Program-made: the position numbers and the translations under genes
Notes under the pieces: generated by a model
What the model was told of the DNA's origin: nothing
Databases searched by the model: none
What the model saw: only the letters and a program-made list of their open reading frames with translations
Shown: positions 1 through 11,100 of the stretch, in pieces
How positions within the stretch are numbered: position 1 is the stretch's first letter
How the letters are laid out: each line of letters starts with the position of its first letter
From: Pelargonium cotyledonis
Lineage: Eukaryota > Streptophyta > Magnoliopsida > Geraniales > Geraniaceae
Direction: 5' to 3'
DNA: 33,368 nucleotides
Assembly (NCBI GenBank): GCA_036897625.1
Contig: JAYMTA010000251.1
Coordinates: 1-33,368, forward strand

Positions 1-35
1 TAATATATTCAAATTTAATATGAGACCCTATAAGC

Positions 36-294
36 AAAAATTATTTTAAACTACCACCAACCGCGTGGATCAACTGGTAAGAAGTTGTTCCGGCTTAACC
101 TGAGGTCTCGAGTTCGAGTCCCAGGGAATGCAGCTGTGTTAAAACTTGGTAGGGAGAGCTTTGCCGCCTTGTGGTCCTATCCGGCTCGAATGAGGATTAG
201 TCTGGGTGTGGTAAAACGGCTTAAAAGTGTCAACCGCGATGAGCGGGCCCGCTCAGGAATCTCATGGTTTAGACCCAAAAAAATTATTTTAAAC
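36..294 (+). mobile_element. tRNA-derived SINE with target-site duplication
   Basis: A non-autonomous short interspersed element transcribed by RNA polymerase III. The body runs from about 52 to 278. It has an A box (TGGATCAACTGG, 66-77) and a B box (AGTTCGAGTCC, 111-121) spaced as in a tRNA gene, and a tail ending in ACCC plus an A run. The same 16-bp sequence, AAAAATTATTTTAAAC, lies immediately on both sides (36-51 and 279-294), as expected for a LINE-machinery target-site duplication. The perfect duplication suggests a fairly young insertion. The element does not fold as a tRNA beyond the boxes. The 83-codon open frame inside it is fortuitous. A second, 3'-only relative lies near 6.5 kb. 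The family name is not known to me. Confidence 0.85.
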
Positions 295-1440
295 CCGTAT
301 TTGAAAATTCATAAACTAATTCAGGTTAAAAAATAATCAAAAACTAAATTAAGTCCCTACATGAAGTTGAAGTATCACAATGGACTCTTACTACACATAT
401 ATCACTAAAGATTGAGATGCATATACAGATTTCATGTGTTGGTTTCATTGTTTTGTGAGTTGCCATATATGGTTATAGTAGACAATGGAATAGTTTTGTT
501 GAAGGCTTATTATTTTTTGAAATTCTTGATTTATTTTGGAGTTGGCTTTCTAGAGGAGTGATGCCAATATTTTTTTCTGGTGTCCCAAGATAGATATAAA
601 GCAATATACTTCTGTTGGGTAAGAAGATGGTCATATTTCATGTTTATCATCTATAACATTGTGTTACACAAGTGAAAAGTTGGTCTTCTTCACCCATAAC
701 ATTGGAGATGGGAAGATGATCTCCTTTCACGTGTCTCCTTTCATGTTTCCCGCTTGTAACATTAAAGACGTCTTATTGGCTTTCATAAAAGTGTGCAGTA
801 TTGATTTTCCATTTTCATTGAAGGAGTAGTTTTTCTATGCCGAACTTGTTTTAATGTAGACATAGATCATCTCTAATATTTGACTTCTTAATCTATATAT
901 TATAAAAATGTCACGTGTTGTATCAATACTTTTGAATGTATTTATCAATAATTTAAATGTGAAGAAAACATCAATAAGTGATTAGGTGTTTTTTAATTTC
1001 CTCTAATATCTCATTATCACTATAGAATTAATAAATTCTTCCTTGCCAGCATTAGCATATGGTTAATTGAATTTCCCCTAATTTTTTTATACTTTAGATC
1101 CTACCCAAAACCCAAAACTATACATTTAAACATTGAACTAGTATCATATATATTATGAAAGAAGCAATGAATTCATGAGGATATAGCATGCAATCTTTGA
1201 TGCAAATGCTACAAATGCTACAAATGCATGCCTTTTGTATCCATAATATAAGATTAAAATCTAAAAAATAAAAGTTAAATATTAATATAATATTTGGTTA
1301 TTTTATCATTCCTAATTATTTTAAAGATTTATTTGTTTATGATAATTAAAATAATAATTGCAATTATTAAAATCAATAATGACAAAATATACCTTAGACT
1401 GATTGCTTGCTCTGCTCAGATGCACAATTCATATTATTTT
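295..1440. other. AT-rich intergenic region, no gene seen
   Basis: AT-rich DNA between the SINE and the first gene. No open frame resembles a known protein. It contains a short direct repeat (CTACAAATG, about 1209-1225) and presumably holds the promoter of the downstream membrane-protein gene in its right part. Confidence 0.6.
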
Positions 1441-1781
1441 TTTTTCTTCACTCTCAATCAACAGTTCGCTCTCTCTCTCTCTCTCTCCGGTGGCCAAAAC
1501 CCACCGCCACCCCAAATCCTCCGCCGCTTCCGGTTCTGCTATCTCATCGGGGCCCTCCCAAGACTCTGCTTCGTCTCCGAAGGTACTGTACTTTGTCAAT
1601 TTCGCAAATTTTCACATTCCCAGATCTGTTAATTGTTATCGTGACACACTGACACTATCAACAAAACCCACCTCATGCAAAGCTCCATAGCTCCTGCATT
1701 TTTATTCCAACGCATCAGTTTGGTGATTTAGCTCCGTAAGCAAATTGGGTTTTGTTCAATTCGTTGAGATCCTGTGTCAAA
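1440..1781 (+). promoter_or_regulatory. 5' leader of membrane-protein gene with CT tract and possible intron
   Basis: A pyrimidine-rich leader with a (CT)n tract at about 1469-1487, typical of plant 5' UTRs. A good donor (CCGAAG|GTACTG, near 1591/1592) and a possible acceptor before TTTGGTGATT (near 1709) suggest a leader intron. The open frames across this stretch have low-complexity Ser/Pro content and are not coding by appearance. The leader intron is inference and needs transcript data. Confidence 0.45.
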
Positions 1782-2846
1782 ATGGAATCTTCCGGTGGAG
1801 CTTCTCCTAGATTCAGATTCGATCCCTCGGAGAAGGAGGGATCTGAGGAGACCCATTTGGCGTCTTTTGAGGTAGAGTCTGAAGAAACTGGTGATGTTGG
1901 TTTTGGTGATAATCGTTACTTTTTCCGTACAATGAGTGCTTTGGAGATCTTGAGAGAAACTGTGAGGATTCTCCGGTTCAATTTGGCGGGTTTTATGCTG
2001 ATTGCTTCGGTTCTAATTTGTCCCGTGTCGGCTGTTGTTTTGTCCAATGTGTTGGTTGATCAATCTGTTGTGAAGAGACTGAGTATTAGGCTATTGTTAG
2101 TGGCAGAATCCAGTGACCTCCCTCTGAGGCCTTTCATCAAACAGTTAGGCCAGAGGTTTTCCGAGATTGCCCTCTCGTCGTTTGTGTGTTTTCCATTGTA
2201 TGTCACATTGTTGTTGTTGTCGAAATCTGCTGTTGCGTACACTGTGGATTGCACTTATTCGAGGAAGCTGTTTGATTCTTTGAAGTTCTATGTAACGATT
2301 TGCAAGATTTGGAGGAGAATTGTTTCGACTTATTTGTGGTTGTGTATGGTCATTGCTGGCTGCGTCACATTGTTCTTTGTTCTTCTCTTTGGTGTCTGCA
2401 GCTCGCTTTCAGTGATCGGGTTTTCGCCTGATCTGATTGTGTACGCTGCAATGGCATTAGGGGTTGTTTTCTCCATTGTTTTTGCAAATGCCATTATCAT
2501 TTGCAACATTGGGATTGTGGTATGTGTATTGGAGGATGTTTCGGGACCTCAGGCTTTGATTCGGGCTGGTTTGTTGATTAGGGGACAGACTCAGGTGGGT
2601 CTGTTGATATATCTTGGATCGACAATAGGCGTGGCATTCATCGAAGGGTTGTTTGAGCACAGAGTGAAGACGCTGAGCTATGGAGATGGGACTTCGAGGC
2701 TATGGGAAGGGCCTCTTTTGGTGATAATGCATTCTTTTGTGTTGCTTATTGATTCAATGAACAATGCCGTTTTCTACTTCTGCTGCAAATCATCCAGCGT
2801 AGAAGCCGCCTCAGATGGTGAATCTCAACCGATTTTAGAAACCTGA
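1782..2846 (+). CDS. Six-pass plant transmembrane protein, uncharacterised family
   Basis: An intronless CDS of 354 aa. The start is the ATG at 1782 (MESSGGASPRF); the frame is open further upstream but has no other ATG close by. Residues 1-50 are hydrophilic and acidic. A conserved-looking segment (ALEILRETVRILRFN, about 53-67) precedes the first membrane span. Likely spans are at about 66-90, 128-155, 182-212, 216-250, 271-290 and 311-335. The layout resembles a plant family of unnamed multi-pass proteins (Arabidopsis At1g31130/At1g23840 type, some annotated as poly(A)-binding-protein-binding). That assignment is from memory and no biochemical role is established. No catalytic motif is visible. 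It is presumably an endomembrane or plasma-membrane protein. The short minus-strand frames inside it are shadows. Confidence 0.88.
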   Translation: MESSGGASPRFRFDPSEKEGSEETHLASFEVESEETGDVGFGDNRYFFRTMSALEILRETVRILRFNLAGFMLIASVLICPVSAVVLSNVLVDQSVVKRLSIRLLLVAESSDLPLRPFIKQLGQRFSEIALSSFVCFPLYVTLLLLSKSAVAYTVDCTYSRKLFDSLKFYVTICKIWRRIVSTYLWLCMVIAGCVTLFFVLLFGVCSSLSVIGFSPDLIVYAAMALGVVFSIVFANAIIICNIGIVVCVLEDVSGPQALIRAGLLIRGQTQVGLLIYLGSTIGVAFIEGLFEHRVKTLSYGDGTSRLWEGPLLVIMHSFVLLIDSMNNAVFYFCCKSSSVEAASDGESQPILET

Positions 2847-3330
2847 ATAGATCAGTTGGGCGTAACTTATGTGATATTAGCTTGTAAATGGATGTAGAAT
2901 CAGTGAGTTTTTAAAGTTAATAATGTGAAATTGAGAGGTCTGCATCTGAGAAAGCTCAAGATTTTGTTACAAGTATCGTTTTCTTTCGCACCATCATTTG
3001 CGGTTCTTGATATACCTTAAAAGCTGCCAGCCGAAAATTGCTTCTCCAGTGATATTCATGAAGACACAAGAAACCAAAGAAGCATCAAAACATATACTGA
3101 TGAATACTAGCTGTTCTTCCAAATTCAATCAACAAGGTGAAATCTTTTGGAATTGTGGTTCATATTTATTTGCTGTAATTTGTATTCTTTGATGTTATAG
3201 AATGATACAAGGTTTCTTGCAAATACTTGAATCTTGATGCTCAATGACATTGGTCATGAATGCTTAGTGATACTAAGAAGAAAATAGTCATTAAGTTGCT
3301 TATGTTGCTCTGTTAGATTGGTCTCCTGAG
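2847..3330. other. 3' UTR and flank of membrane-protein gene
   Basis: AT-rich sequence after the stop codon, with no homology that I recognise. The 64-codon plus-strand frame at 2998-3192 lacks any domain signature and is probably UTR or intergenic sequence. Confidence 0.5.
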
Positions 3331-3400
3331 ATGTTCTCTGGTCTCTATGATCTTGTTCTTGTTAGTGTTGGTTTTTGATTCAGACAACATGGTACAGTCT
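3330..3400 (+). pseudogene. Possible C-terminal DUF247 remnant
   Basis: A short stretch ending in GATTCAGACAACATGGT, which is repeated exactly at about 5018-5034 at the hydrophobic C-terminal end of the DUF247 remnant described below. The preceding bases also encode a Val/Leu-rich stretch. This suggests a third decayed copy in the same local array. It is very short, so confidence is low. Confidence 0.35.
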
Positions 3401-3759
3401 AATGTAGGAAAATTTGCACTCTCTTTATAATATTTTCTGCCCTGAACTTGTATTGGAGAATGTCAGTTTCATGAAAGCAAGTTCATGTCGTTAGGGCCAT
3501 TGACATCAAACAATAGTACAAAACAGGTTCTGGCTACTGACTTCTGAGGATTTTGAGGCCTGGGGTAACCGGCAATGCGGGCCTAAACGGGCTTGGCTAA
3601 AAAACTAACGTGTTATTACCAGATAACTTTTTTGTTAGATGTAACATTCGTTGTCACTTAGTGAGAAATGTTATGACTGATAAAAAGTTGACGACGATTC
3701 ATTTCTACTTCTGTTGATTCTCAATTTCTTTTCACACAATTTCTGATACTCCGTGTCCT

Positions 3760-4290
3760 ACCATAGACCCCACTCATCCATGCGGACACATACTCTATCT
3801 GTTAAGGGAGAGTGAATTTGTCAAGTATCCGAGCCCATCTCATCACCGGAAACAGATCTTTATATTTCGGTGGTCATTCTAGTTTCCCTTCAGCCACAAG
3901 TTTGGGTGGAGACTGGGGTCAAATTCAGGAAGCTGCACATACGCAGAGGCGAACCGTTAAGTAGCATCTTGGACATCAAATTCGACAAAGCCAATGGTGT
4001 TCTTGAGAGATCGCCTGTCTTGATTCACGACACTACAGAGGCTACATTCAGAAACCTGATAAGTTTCGAGCAATGTTATTCGGGATGTAAACCTGTGATC
4101 ACTTCTTATCTGGTGCTGTTGGATAATTTGATAGACACTAACTAGCAAGGATCTGAAGATATTGCGCGACCAAGGAATTGTTAGCACGAGATGGTTGGAC
4201 GCGGAGGAAGCTACACGAATTTTCAATGGCATCTACGACATTACACGAAAATGTGCATGGAGGTAATTTTAACAAACGAAAACACTTATT
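3760..4290 (+). pseudogene. DUF247 (UPF0481) pseudogene, copy 1
   Basis: The fragment translates into DUF247 hallmarks: ETGVKF, then LDIKFDKANGVLE, then the core HDTTEATFRNLISFEQC (about 4027-4077) and ITSYLVLLDNLIDT, followed in another frame by SKDLKILRDQGIV and TRWLDAEEATRIFNGIYDIT. At least two frameshifts are needed: one near 3900, where PSATSL in one frame passes to VETGVKF in another, and one near 4143, where the first frame stops at TAG. Upstream sequence around 3780 (HILYLLRESEF) may be the preceding region of the domain. Intact DUF247 proteins are plant-specific, usually 400-550 aa, often with a C-terminal membrane anchor. This copy lacks most of the N-terminal half and is not functional. 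Confidence 0.8.
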
Positions 4291-4614
4291 TTGGGACAAG
4301 CCCAACCAGATTGAAATTGAAAGAATCTGAGCCAATGGGACAATGTGGGCCTGCATTGGGCTGCACATGGATATTTTGCTGGCCCATGGCCGCGTGACAC
4401 CTCTAATCAGTCCAAATTCAATTTTAGACTTTTTCAGATATTTTCTTATCAAACAATGTGAGCATTTTACTGGACAATAATATGGATAAACGACAGCACA
4501 ATAAGTACTTGTTTGGGAACTCACGTTTTCAAAATGAAAGGGCGTTGAAGAAAGTTAAATTGATTTCGTTAACTTTTGTATGACTGTATGGTAAAAAAGA
4601 AGACGAAAGCGAAT

Positions 4615-5045
4615 CAAGAAGCGGCAGTATCTTGGACATCAAATTTGACAAAGTTAACGGTGTTCTTGAGATGTCGCCTTTTTATAATCCATGACTCTAC
4701 AGAGGCTACCTTCCGAAACCTCATCAGTTTGGAGCAATGTTATTCGGACTGTGAGCCTGTGATCGCATCTTATCGGATGATCTGATAGACACCAGCAAGG
4801 ATATATATATATATATATATAAGGGATTGTTGGGAACTGCTGGTTGGACGCTACGAGGATTGTTTTGTTGACAGGTTTTACTACATTAATGATCTTTGTC
4901 AAGAAGTGCAAGCGCAAATGGCCCAGATGGAGAGCAATGTACGTACCTCAGTAATTATTTCGCTTTCTTGCAGACCTTATTCACTTATTGCATTGCTGGT
5001 ATCTATGTTTGCGTTGGTGATTCAGACAACATGGTGTGCTCAAAT
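4615..5045 (+). pseudogene. DUF247 (UPF0481) pseudogene, copy 2, C-terminal part
   Basis: A second decayed copy, closely similar in DNA to copy 1 over the LDIKF...LIDT region. It has the core IHDSTEATFRNLISLEQC (about 4686-4740) and IASYRMI followed by a stop. It is interrupted by an (AT)n microsatellite at 4801-4820. After it come YYINDLCQEVQAQMAQMESN and a hydrophobic stretch, SLIALLVSMFALVIQ (about 4982-5026), matching the usual C-terminal membrane anchor of the family. A frameshift separates the LDIKF part from the HDSTE part. Both copies are in the same orientation, about 0.65 kb apart, so they look like relics of a tandem array. Confidence 0.8.
4799..4821. repeat. (AT)n microsatellite
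   Basis: About ten AT units inside the second DUF247 remnant. It breaks the reading frame and is likely length-variable. Confidence 0.9.
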
Positions 5046-6480
5046 TGCAATTCAGTTTGTTTGGTTACTTAATTCTGGGCTTTTATCTAATTGGGCTCAC
5101 TTCTTGTGGGCTTTATTTTGGAACTTGTTTAATGGGCTATAGCCCAAACTGACCAGTTATAAAATCAAAGTTACATAAGATACTTACTTATGCAATGTAA
5201 TGTAGTTTTATGGTTCAGTTGTAGTCACTTGATGTAATGACATTTGAGAGTGAGATGGGACGGCTCACGAAACCGTACCCGCAAACCATTTATTCTCGTG
5301 GCCTGCACATCAGAACCGTTAGGTCTCTGAGGCGACTGTGTCCGTCTGATCATCTCATTTACTAGTATCATCACGTCCATGACTTTTGATTCCACCAGTA
5401 AATGCAATTGTTTTGTGACATAACAGGAACAGAATCAGCAGAGGAATCAGAAACAAGGTTACATTCCATCAACACCACCCCACGGTTCAGATCAAAACCA
5501 AATGTTATATAATAAATAAATGGATCCAAAATTTGAAAAATTAAATTATTTAACAAAAGAAATATAGTTTTTTGAAGAAATAAAAAATCGGCCTATGCTG
5601 AACCGAATTTATTCAGTGTGAATATGTTTGTTTCTATTTCAGTTGGGTCAATTTTTCTAATCGATTCTCAATTCTATTCTAAACCTTAGTAAATGTATAC
5701 GCAAATCAAATAAAATGTTTGTACTCGCACGATACAATTTTTAAATATATTTGAGCTCTTCGCACTCAAACATACGATTTTCAGTCCTAACCTAATGGTG
5801 CCCAATTCTAGACTTTATCAAATGAATACGCCAAATCAAGCAGTGGTCTAATATGTTTGTGCTCACCCACATATTCGTGCTCTTCAACACGTGTAAGCAC
5901 AGACACATTAATCTCGCGTCGCGCCTTATGCAGTGAATGACCAGCTTTAGTGTCATCTCATGCATGAAGACAACACATTCAAACAAATGAACCATGGCAT
6001 TAATATTGTACTACTCTTGAACTGAATAATTCTCATGTGTTGCACAATTATTACAGATGGTAAATAGATAGAAGCTCCAAAAAGGCTAGAATAATTGGAA
6101 CAGTGAGTAGTAGCAGAAAGAAAGGTGGAGAGTTCAGTTGACTGGGAAGAAAGAGATAGAGTAGAGTAAGAGGTGTAGTAATGAGCATCAAGAATGATGG
6201 AGATGGGTCCATCCCTTCCTTCTGCATCCTCTGATTGTGCATCATCATCATCATCATCATTATGATCTCACATCTATCTTTCCACCAGCTACAGCTGAAA
6301 TTTGTTGCACAGAGTAGCAGGTCCCTACTCTCTTTATGTCCCTTCACTCTTTGCCCTATCCCATGCTACACTCTCTCTCTCTCTCTCTCTAAAAAGTTAC
6401 ACTTCTCTACTTGTACTCTCTACAGTTTAAATAAACCACAGATGGCAGTATAAGTTGCGCAATTGACAAGAGCGGTTGTT
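5046..6480. other. Intergenic region, no gene established
   Basis: No recognisable protein on either strand. It contains an ATC trinucleotide tract (6241-6260), a (CT)10 tract (6371-6390) and a minus-strand frame at 6051-6347. The last 58 codons of that frame are strongly hydrophobic ([37 protein letters not shown]), but it has no family match that I know. Confidence 0.5.
6371..6390. repeat. (CT)10 microsatellite
   Basis: A perfect dinucleotide run in intergenic DNA. Confidence 0.9.
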
Positions 6481-6481
6481 T

Positions 6482-6580
6482 TTGAACTCTATTTTAGTGT
6501 GATAAAAAATCTTAAAAGTGTCAACCGTTAATTTGCGGGTTTGTTCAGTAATTTTATGGTATTGACCGAAAAAAATAAAA
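6482..6580 (+). mobile_element. Truncated SINE, 3' part
   Basis: The sequence around CTTAAAAGTGTCAACCG, then GCGGG, TTCAG, ATGGT and a terminal A-rich tail, follows the 3' half of the SINE at 52-278 with scattered substitutions. The tRNA-like 5' part with A and B boxes is absent or unrecognisable. No target-site duplication is evident. This is an older, 5'-truncated relative of the first element. Confidence 0.7.
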
Positions 6581-7930
6581 ATAAACCCAGCCAGAAGCAC
6601 TTAAAAACAGTGTTAACCACTAAAAACCTATCAAATAGATCCTAACTGCCAGCCAAAGACAGAAACCAAGAAGAAGAAAAGGTGAGGAGAGACAAAAGAG
6701 GAAGTTGAAAGCCACTCTCTTTTGTAGCTTTTTCCTTCACAAGTCCCATATTTTCTTGGCTTTTCTTTTGTTTCTCTTCTAAAAGTTAGTGACTTGTGTT
6801 GTGTGAGCGATGTGCACTATTATCCAAGTGGGTCCCTTCTTCAACCAGCTTTTTTTCTCTTCATGCATGGAAGATATAGGCATAATAACCCTACTGATTT
6901 TACTGACATGAGCAAATCTTGTAGTAGTAGCAGCAGCAGATAGCTCCTCAGTTCTCACACAGTACACAGAAAATTAAAAAGAAAACAAAAATTTATTGCA
7001 CTCTTTTTCACCAATTAATCACTCTGCTCTGCTTCCCAAAAACTGTCCTGTAAGTGACTGTTCATGCTCATGCAATGAGTTATGAGTCCTCTCTTTATTT
7101 ATTAATGCTGTACTTTGGGCTTGGTACACAAATTCAACAGTTTTTGGGTCAACTTTTGAGTATTTTTGCTTCTCTCTACACACCATTATTTTCATTAAAT
7201 TCCCTTTGTTTGCTCACATTTCAGCAGCCATATAACATGTCAAGGAGATAGGGTCCCATAACTTGGGTTGGGTCCAGTCACAACTCATATTGACACACAG
7301 TAAAAAAAATCTATAATTGTATTACATATACTGATATATATATATCTCTACCAAGGCCTTAGCTCAGATTTGGTGGAGGGCAAAAATAATTTAAAGGTAA
7401 CCACTAGAATCAACTCTTTAAAGTAGCTCGCCTTCTTTCAGTCGCACTTTCATGCATTTTACCTGACAACTTCCTATAATCATCCCTCAAATAAGCCCAA
7501 ACCCCAAATAACTAAATGGCTCTTGTCTTGCTATGTGTATTTTCTCTTGTTTTTGTCTCTACTTCTGCACTACATAGTCCATATGATGTGTCATTGCCTT
7601 TCCAGTTGGGGTTTTTTGTCCATACCCTTTGTGGTACAGTAAAAAACTTGAGTGTTGTAGCTTTTAACTGTATGTATAGGACTCATATTCACATACCTTT
7701 ATCTCACATGACATGAAAGATGAAGAAGCCCCAATTATTTGGGACACTTGGAGCTTTTCTAGTCATGAACAATATGGCATATTTGGTTTTTACCTTTGTC
7801 CTTGCCTTGGTCTGTGCATGGAGGAGTTGCTATCTATCTTCCTCTGGTTTCTCTGTTTGGCAAAACAGAAAATCCACAAAGTGAGACCTATTATCTCTTA
7901 TATCTATATCCAAGATTGACAGAAGAAAAA
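6581..7930. other. Intergenic region, no gene seen
   Basis: Short open frames only. One at 7516-7716 starts with a signal-peptide-like stretch (MALVLLCVFSLVFVSTSA), but what follows has no conserved Cys pattern or family signature. I do not call it a gene. The right end may include distal 3' sequence of AGO7, which is transcribed toward it. Confidence 0.5.
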
Positions 7931-8145
7931 AAAAAACTCAGTAAAGCCAATATATACATATATATTGGCTTTACTGAATTGTTGCTATACACATCCCGTT
8001 AGCAACAATTCAGATGGTTCTTGAGAATCAAGAAAGTGTATATATACAGAGATAGAGATTGAATAAACTCAATAAAACCAATATGTACACACCTAATCAG
8101 ATTGTTCTTTAGAATCAAGATAGTGTTATATATATAGATGTTGAC
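7930..8145. repeat. Diverged tandem duplication downstream of AGO7
   Basis: Two units share, in order, AAACTCARTAAARCCAATAT, then GGTTCTTGAGAATCAAGA or its variant TGTTCTTTAGAATCAAGA, then AGTGT and a TATATATA run. The first unit is at about 7932-8050 and the second at about 8064-8140. The first unit is longer because of the hairpin block. Confidence 0.7.
7938..8013. repeat. Overlapping double hairpin next to AGO7 3' end
   Basis: Two perfect inverted repeats share a middle segment. Hairpin 1 has 19-bp arms at 7938-7956 and 7959-7977 around a 2-nt centre. Hairpin 2 has 14-bp arms at 7974-7987 and 8000-8013 with a 12-nt loop. The arms of the two hairpins overlap at CTGA (7974-7977). The surrounding sequence is a diverged tandem duplicate of 8060-8140, and that sibling copy lacks the central block. 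The structure lies about 150 bp beyond the AGO7 stop codon, possibly in its 3' UTR. Confidence 0.85.
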
Positions 8146-8159
8146 TTTGCAAGAAAATG

Positions 8160-11100
8160 TCAGCAATAGAACATGAGTTTCTTGACATTCTCACTAAGTT
8201 TTGGAAGAGGTGTTGCCTTTGGAGGGGCGGGGCGCGAGAAAGTGTAGGAGTTGTTTCTCGTTGAAGAAACGGACTCTGAGCGCTCGAGGTAGAGCCTGCC
8301 TCTATACGCAGCAAGATGCGCATAGTATGCAGGAGGCACCAATGAGACTGGCTTGGTGCATCGTGCAAATGTGTAGCAAAGATTGTAAACTAGTTTCTGT
8401 AGTTCATTGGATGTGAACTTGTTCTCGTCCCACAACACGTGGTAATGCGTTGGCCTGCTCGTGCCCTTCACTCCCCAATGGCTGCATAAGTAGAAATCGA
8501 ATTCTCTCGGATGGGTGATCACAGTGTCGACAACAGTTCCCGGAGGAATGTTTTCATCAGAGAACTGGTTTTGTGGATCAGCTTCTCGGGGAAATAATCT
8601 TGTGTGATGCCTCTTTTGCACCACAGCAAATGTTATGGGAGGTTTGTATCCAGCAAATCTTGAACAAGCCTCCTTGATGGCTTGCAACTCCACTTCGAGC
8701 ACTTTGTAGAATTGGGTTTCACTCACACCATCTCGAAAGAAAATGATCCTCTTAGGGAATTTGTTTACTTCTTGATAGAAATCGTCCAATAACTCACCAA
8801 CCATCGCGCCAAGATCTTGGATAATCTCTTGGCGATGCGTTTGAGACCTCATTCTTGAAACATACTTGTTGGCGGCTGGCCAGTTCATGCTACCAACAAC
8901 AGCAGCAACCGAGGGGCTTGAATCGTCAAGAGGGTGTGGATGAGTTACATCCGCACCCATAAAGATCACTGGCTCGTCTAACTGGAATAGCCGCGGGATT
9001 TGAGAAGGTAATGAATTGTACAAAGCAACTGTGCATCCACCGACTTTAGCATTGATCTTGAGAGCCAAATTTGCAAGAAACTGTGAACTCAATTTGGTGA
9101 GGTTTGTGTACAGGCAACACTGGCTCACAACTCCGACACTTGTCTCAGCGATTCGCTTCAAATCGGCATAACCTTTGTGTTTTCTATCCATTACGCATAT
9201 AAGAAGCTGGAGGTTGTTTGAGGTAGCTTTCTGGATTCGTTTCAGTTTGGATTCCAAAAGCGAGACATTGTTGAGCACTTGAGTTGGTTCGAATTGGGCA
9301 CTAATGACTGTGTTCTTGTTCAGAAAGATGCCTAATTGTTCACACCTTTGAGAAAGCTGGTTCATGAATTTAGGAATGTTCGATTTCTGATCAGGAGTGC
9401 CGCCAAAACTTATCAGTGCCCATCTTTCGACTCGAGTACCTTCAAAGACATGGCTATCCAGAAAGTTCCACTGCCGATCATGGCGTGAAGGAATTAGATC
9501 CCTTACGTGCCCACCTTCACCGAGCTTTAGCTTAGGAGGCTGAAGAACTCTTCCTTGTAATCGCGTCATTTCCCTCGAAACGTGGAGGTTGAATTCTCTC
9601 CCCTGGTTGCCACTGTCAAGAAACAAACAAAGCTTAAATAATAAAAATGCATAAATGTTTAACGTTTAATCAACTTCAAAGAAATATGATCTTGAGGCCA
9701 ATCAAGAATTTTGATTACCTTGTTGGACCAACAGGTCCTCGCACGACTCCGTCTATAATGGCCTTTCGCTCTTTCGGTTTCTGGCAGCCCATTTTAAGAA
9801 TTTTCGCAGTTTGATCATCGGATAACTTGCCAAGAAACTTCTGGCCTTCGCAAATCATACAAAGCTCCATAGGAAGATAACACGGTTTGCTCCTACTTAT
9901 CTGCAAGCACGGCAAGTTTCTGAATTGTATGTCATAATTATAATGATCCTTGAAGTAATTCAAGAGCCGAAGATTCTTCCCATCCCTATCAGCAAACCAG
10001 AGATTTTCAGTAGCTTCCTCAGTTAAGCCATAAACCCGATATCTCTGGACAGTTTCTCTGTGGCAAACAAAGATCCGAATATTCTTCAATGCCTTCTCTA
10101 CTTCCTTCCTTTCTTCACCAACCAAACCCCGTGACTTCCTCTGAGAAAGGTCTCGAAGAAAATCAAGCCGCTTCTGCAAATAAGGGATCACCCCAATACT
10201 TTCATGGAAAGCGGTCACGGAGAAATCCACATTGAGAGCAAGGCCTTGTTGTGTTGGTCTAAGACTCTGAAAGAAACCTCTAAACCCGACCGCCCCTCCT
10301 CCAATGTCCTTAGTTCCACCCATTGAACTCGAATAAAACGACCTCCCCACAGGCAAACACTTCTCCGTCGGGCTCTCCCTCAAGACGACATCCAAAGCAT
10401 GGAGATAATCTTGAGGGAGTGGAATCCCATCATCACCATCTTTACTCAAGTAGCTACTCAACTCCTTCCCATCAATCTTGGACACAAGTTTAATAGTTAT
10501 TCGAAACAATTTAAGCTGTTGATGCTTGTTCTCTACCAAACCATTGGGCTCTCCTAGTGGCAACAACATGGATTTTCTAAAGGGAATTGGGAGGCTAATG
10601 AAGAATTCAAGCCTATCATTTTGGAACTCAACAGGACTGTAAAGATTCTTCCGGCCATCGAAAGCCGGGAGGGCGTTGGAGAGTGCAGCTGAATTGTCCT
10701 CTACTAGTTTCTGCTTGATTAACCTTGCAATTTCTTTGGTGGGATTGGGGGATATCTCAACATTATAATGGTAAATTCGCTGTGAAGAATCGAATTGGAC
10801 AAGGAAATGGTTGGCAAGGAGAGAGATCACAGACCCTTCTACTCCTCCAGAATCTGGTCTCCTTGCAGCCACAAGTGCTTGTGTTGTTGTGGCACTCACA
10901 ATTCTCCTCCCATCAACTCTCAGAGGTGGAGCTGTGTGGATATGGGGAAGGAATCAATAAGGCAAGTCAATGAAAATCTTCAATTTTCTCTCTCAACACT
11001 CTCAAAACAACTGTTCTTAAAGCCTAAATTAACCAAAAAAAAACATGAACTGGAACCAGAAACAAATGTATTGACAATTAGAAACCCAAGAAAAAAGAAA

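Noticed and set aside
66-121. A real tRNA gene
   Set aside because: A and B boxes are present but no acceptor stem or anticodon arm can be formed, and the sequence continues into a SINE body with target duplications.
85-336. An 83-codon plus-strand frame at the left end
   Set aside because: It lies almost wholly inside the SINE and its 3' target duplication; its Arg-rich sequence is a by-product of the tRNA-like head.
1294-1690. Three overlapping Ser/Pro-rich plus frames before the first gene
   Set aside because: All are produced by the CT-rich leader; no ATG context, conservation signature or domain.
7516-7716. Secreted peptide gene starting with a signal-like sequence
   Set aside because: The first 18 residues resemble a signal peptide but the rest lacks a Cys pattern, a conserved C-terminal peptide motif or any family likeness.
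8126-8416. Small frames on both strands at the AGO7 3' end
   Set aside because: They overlap the conserved PIWI C-terminal coding sequence in other frames.
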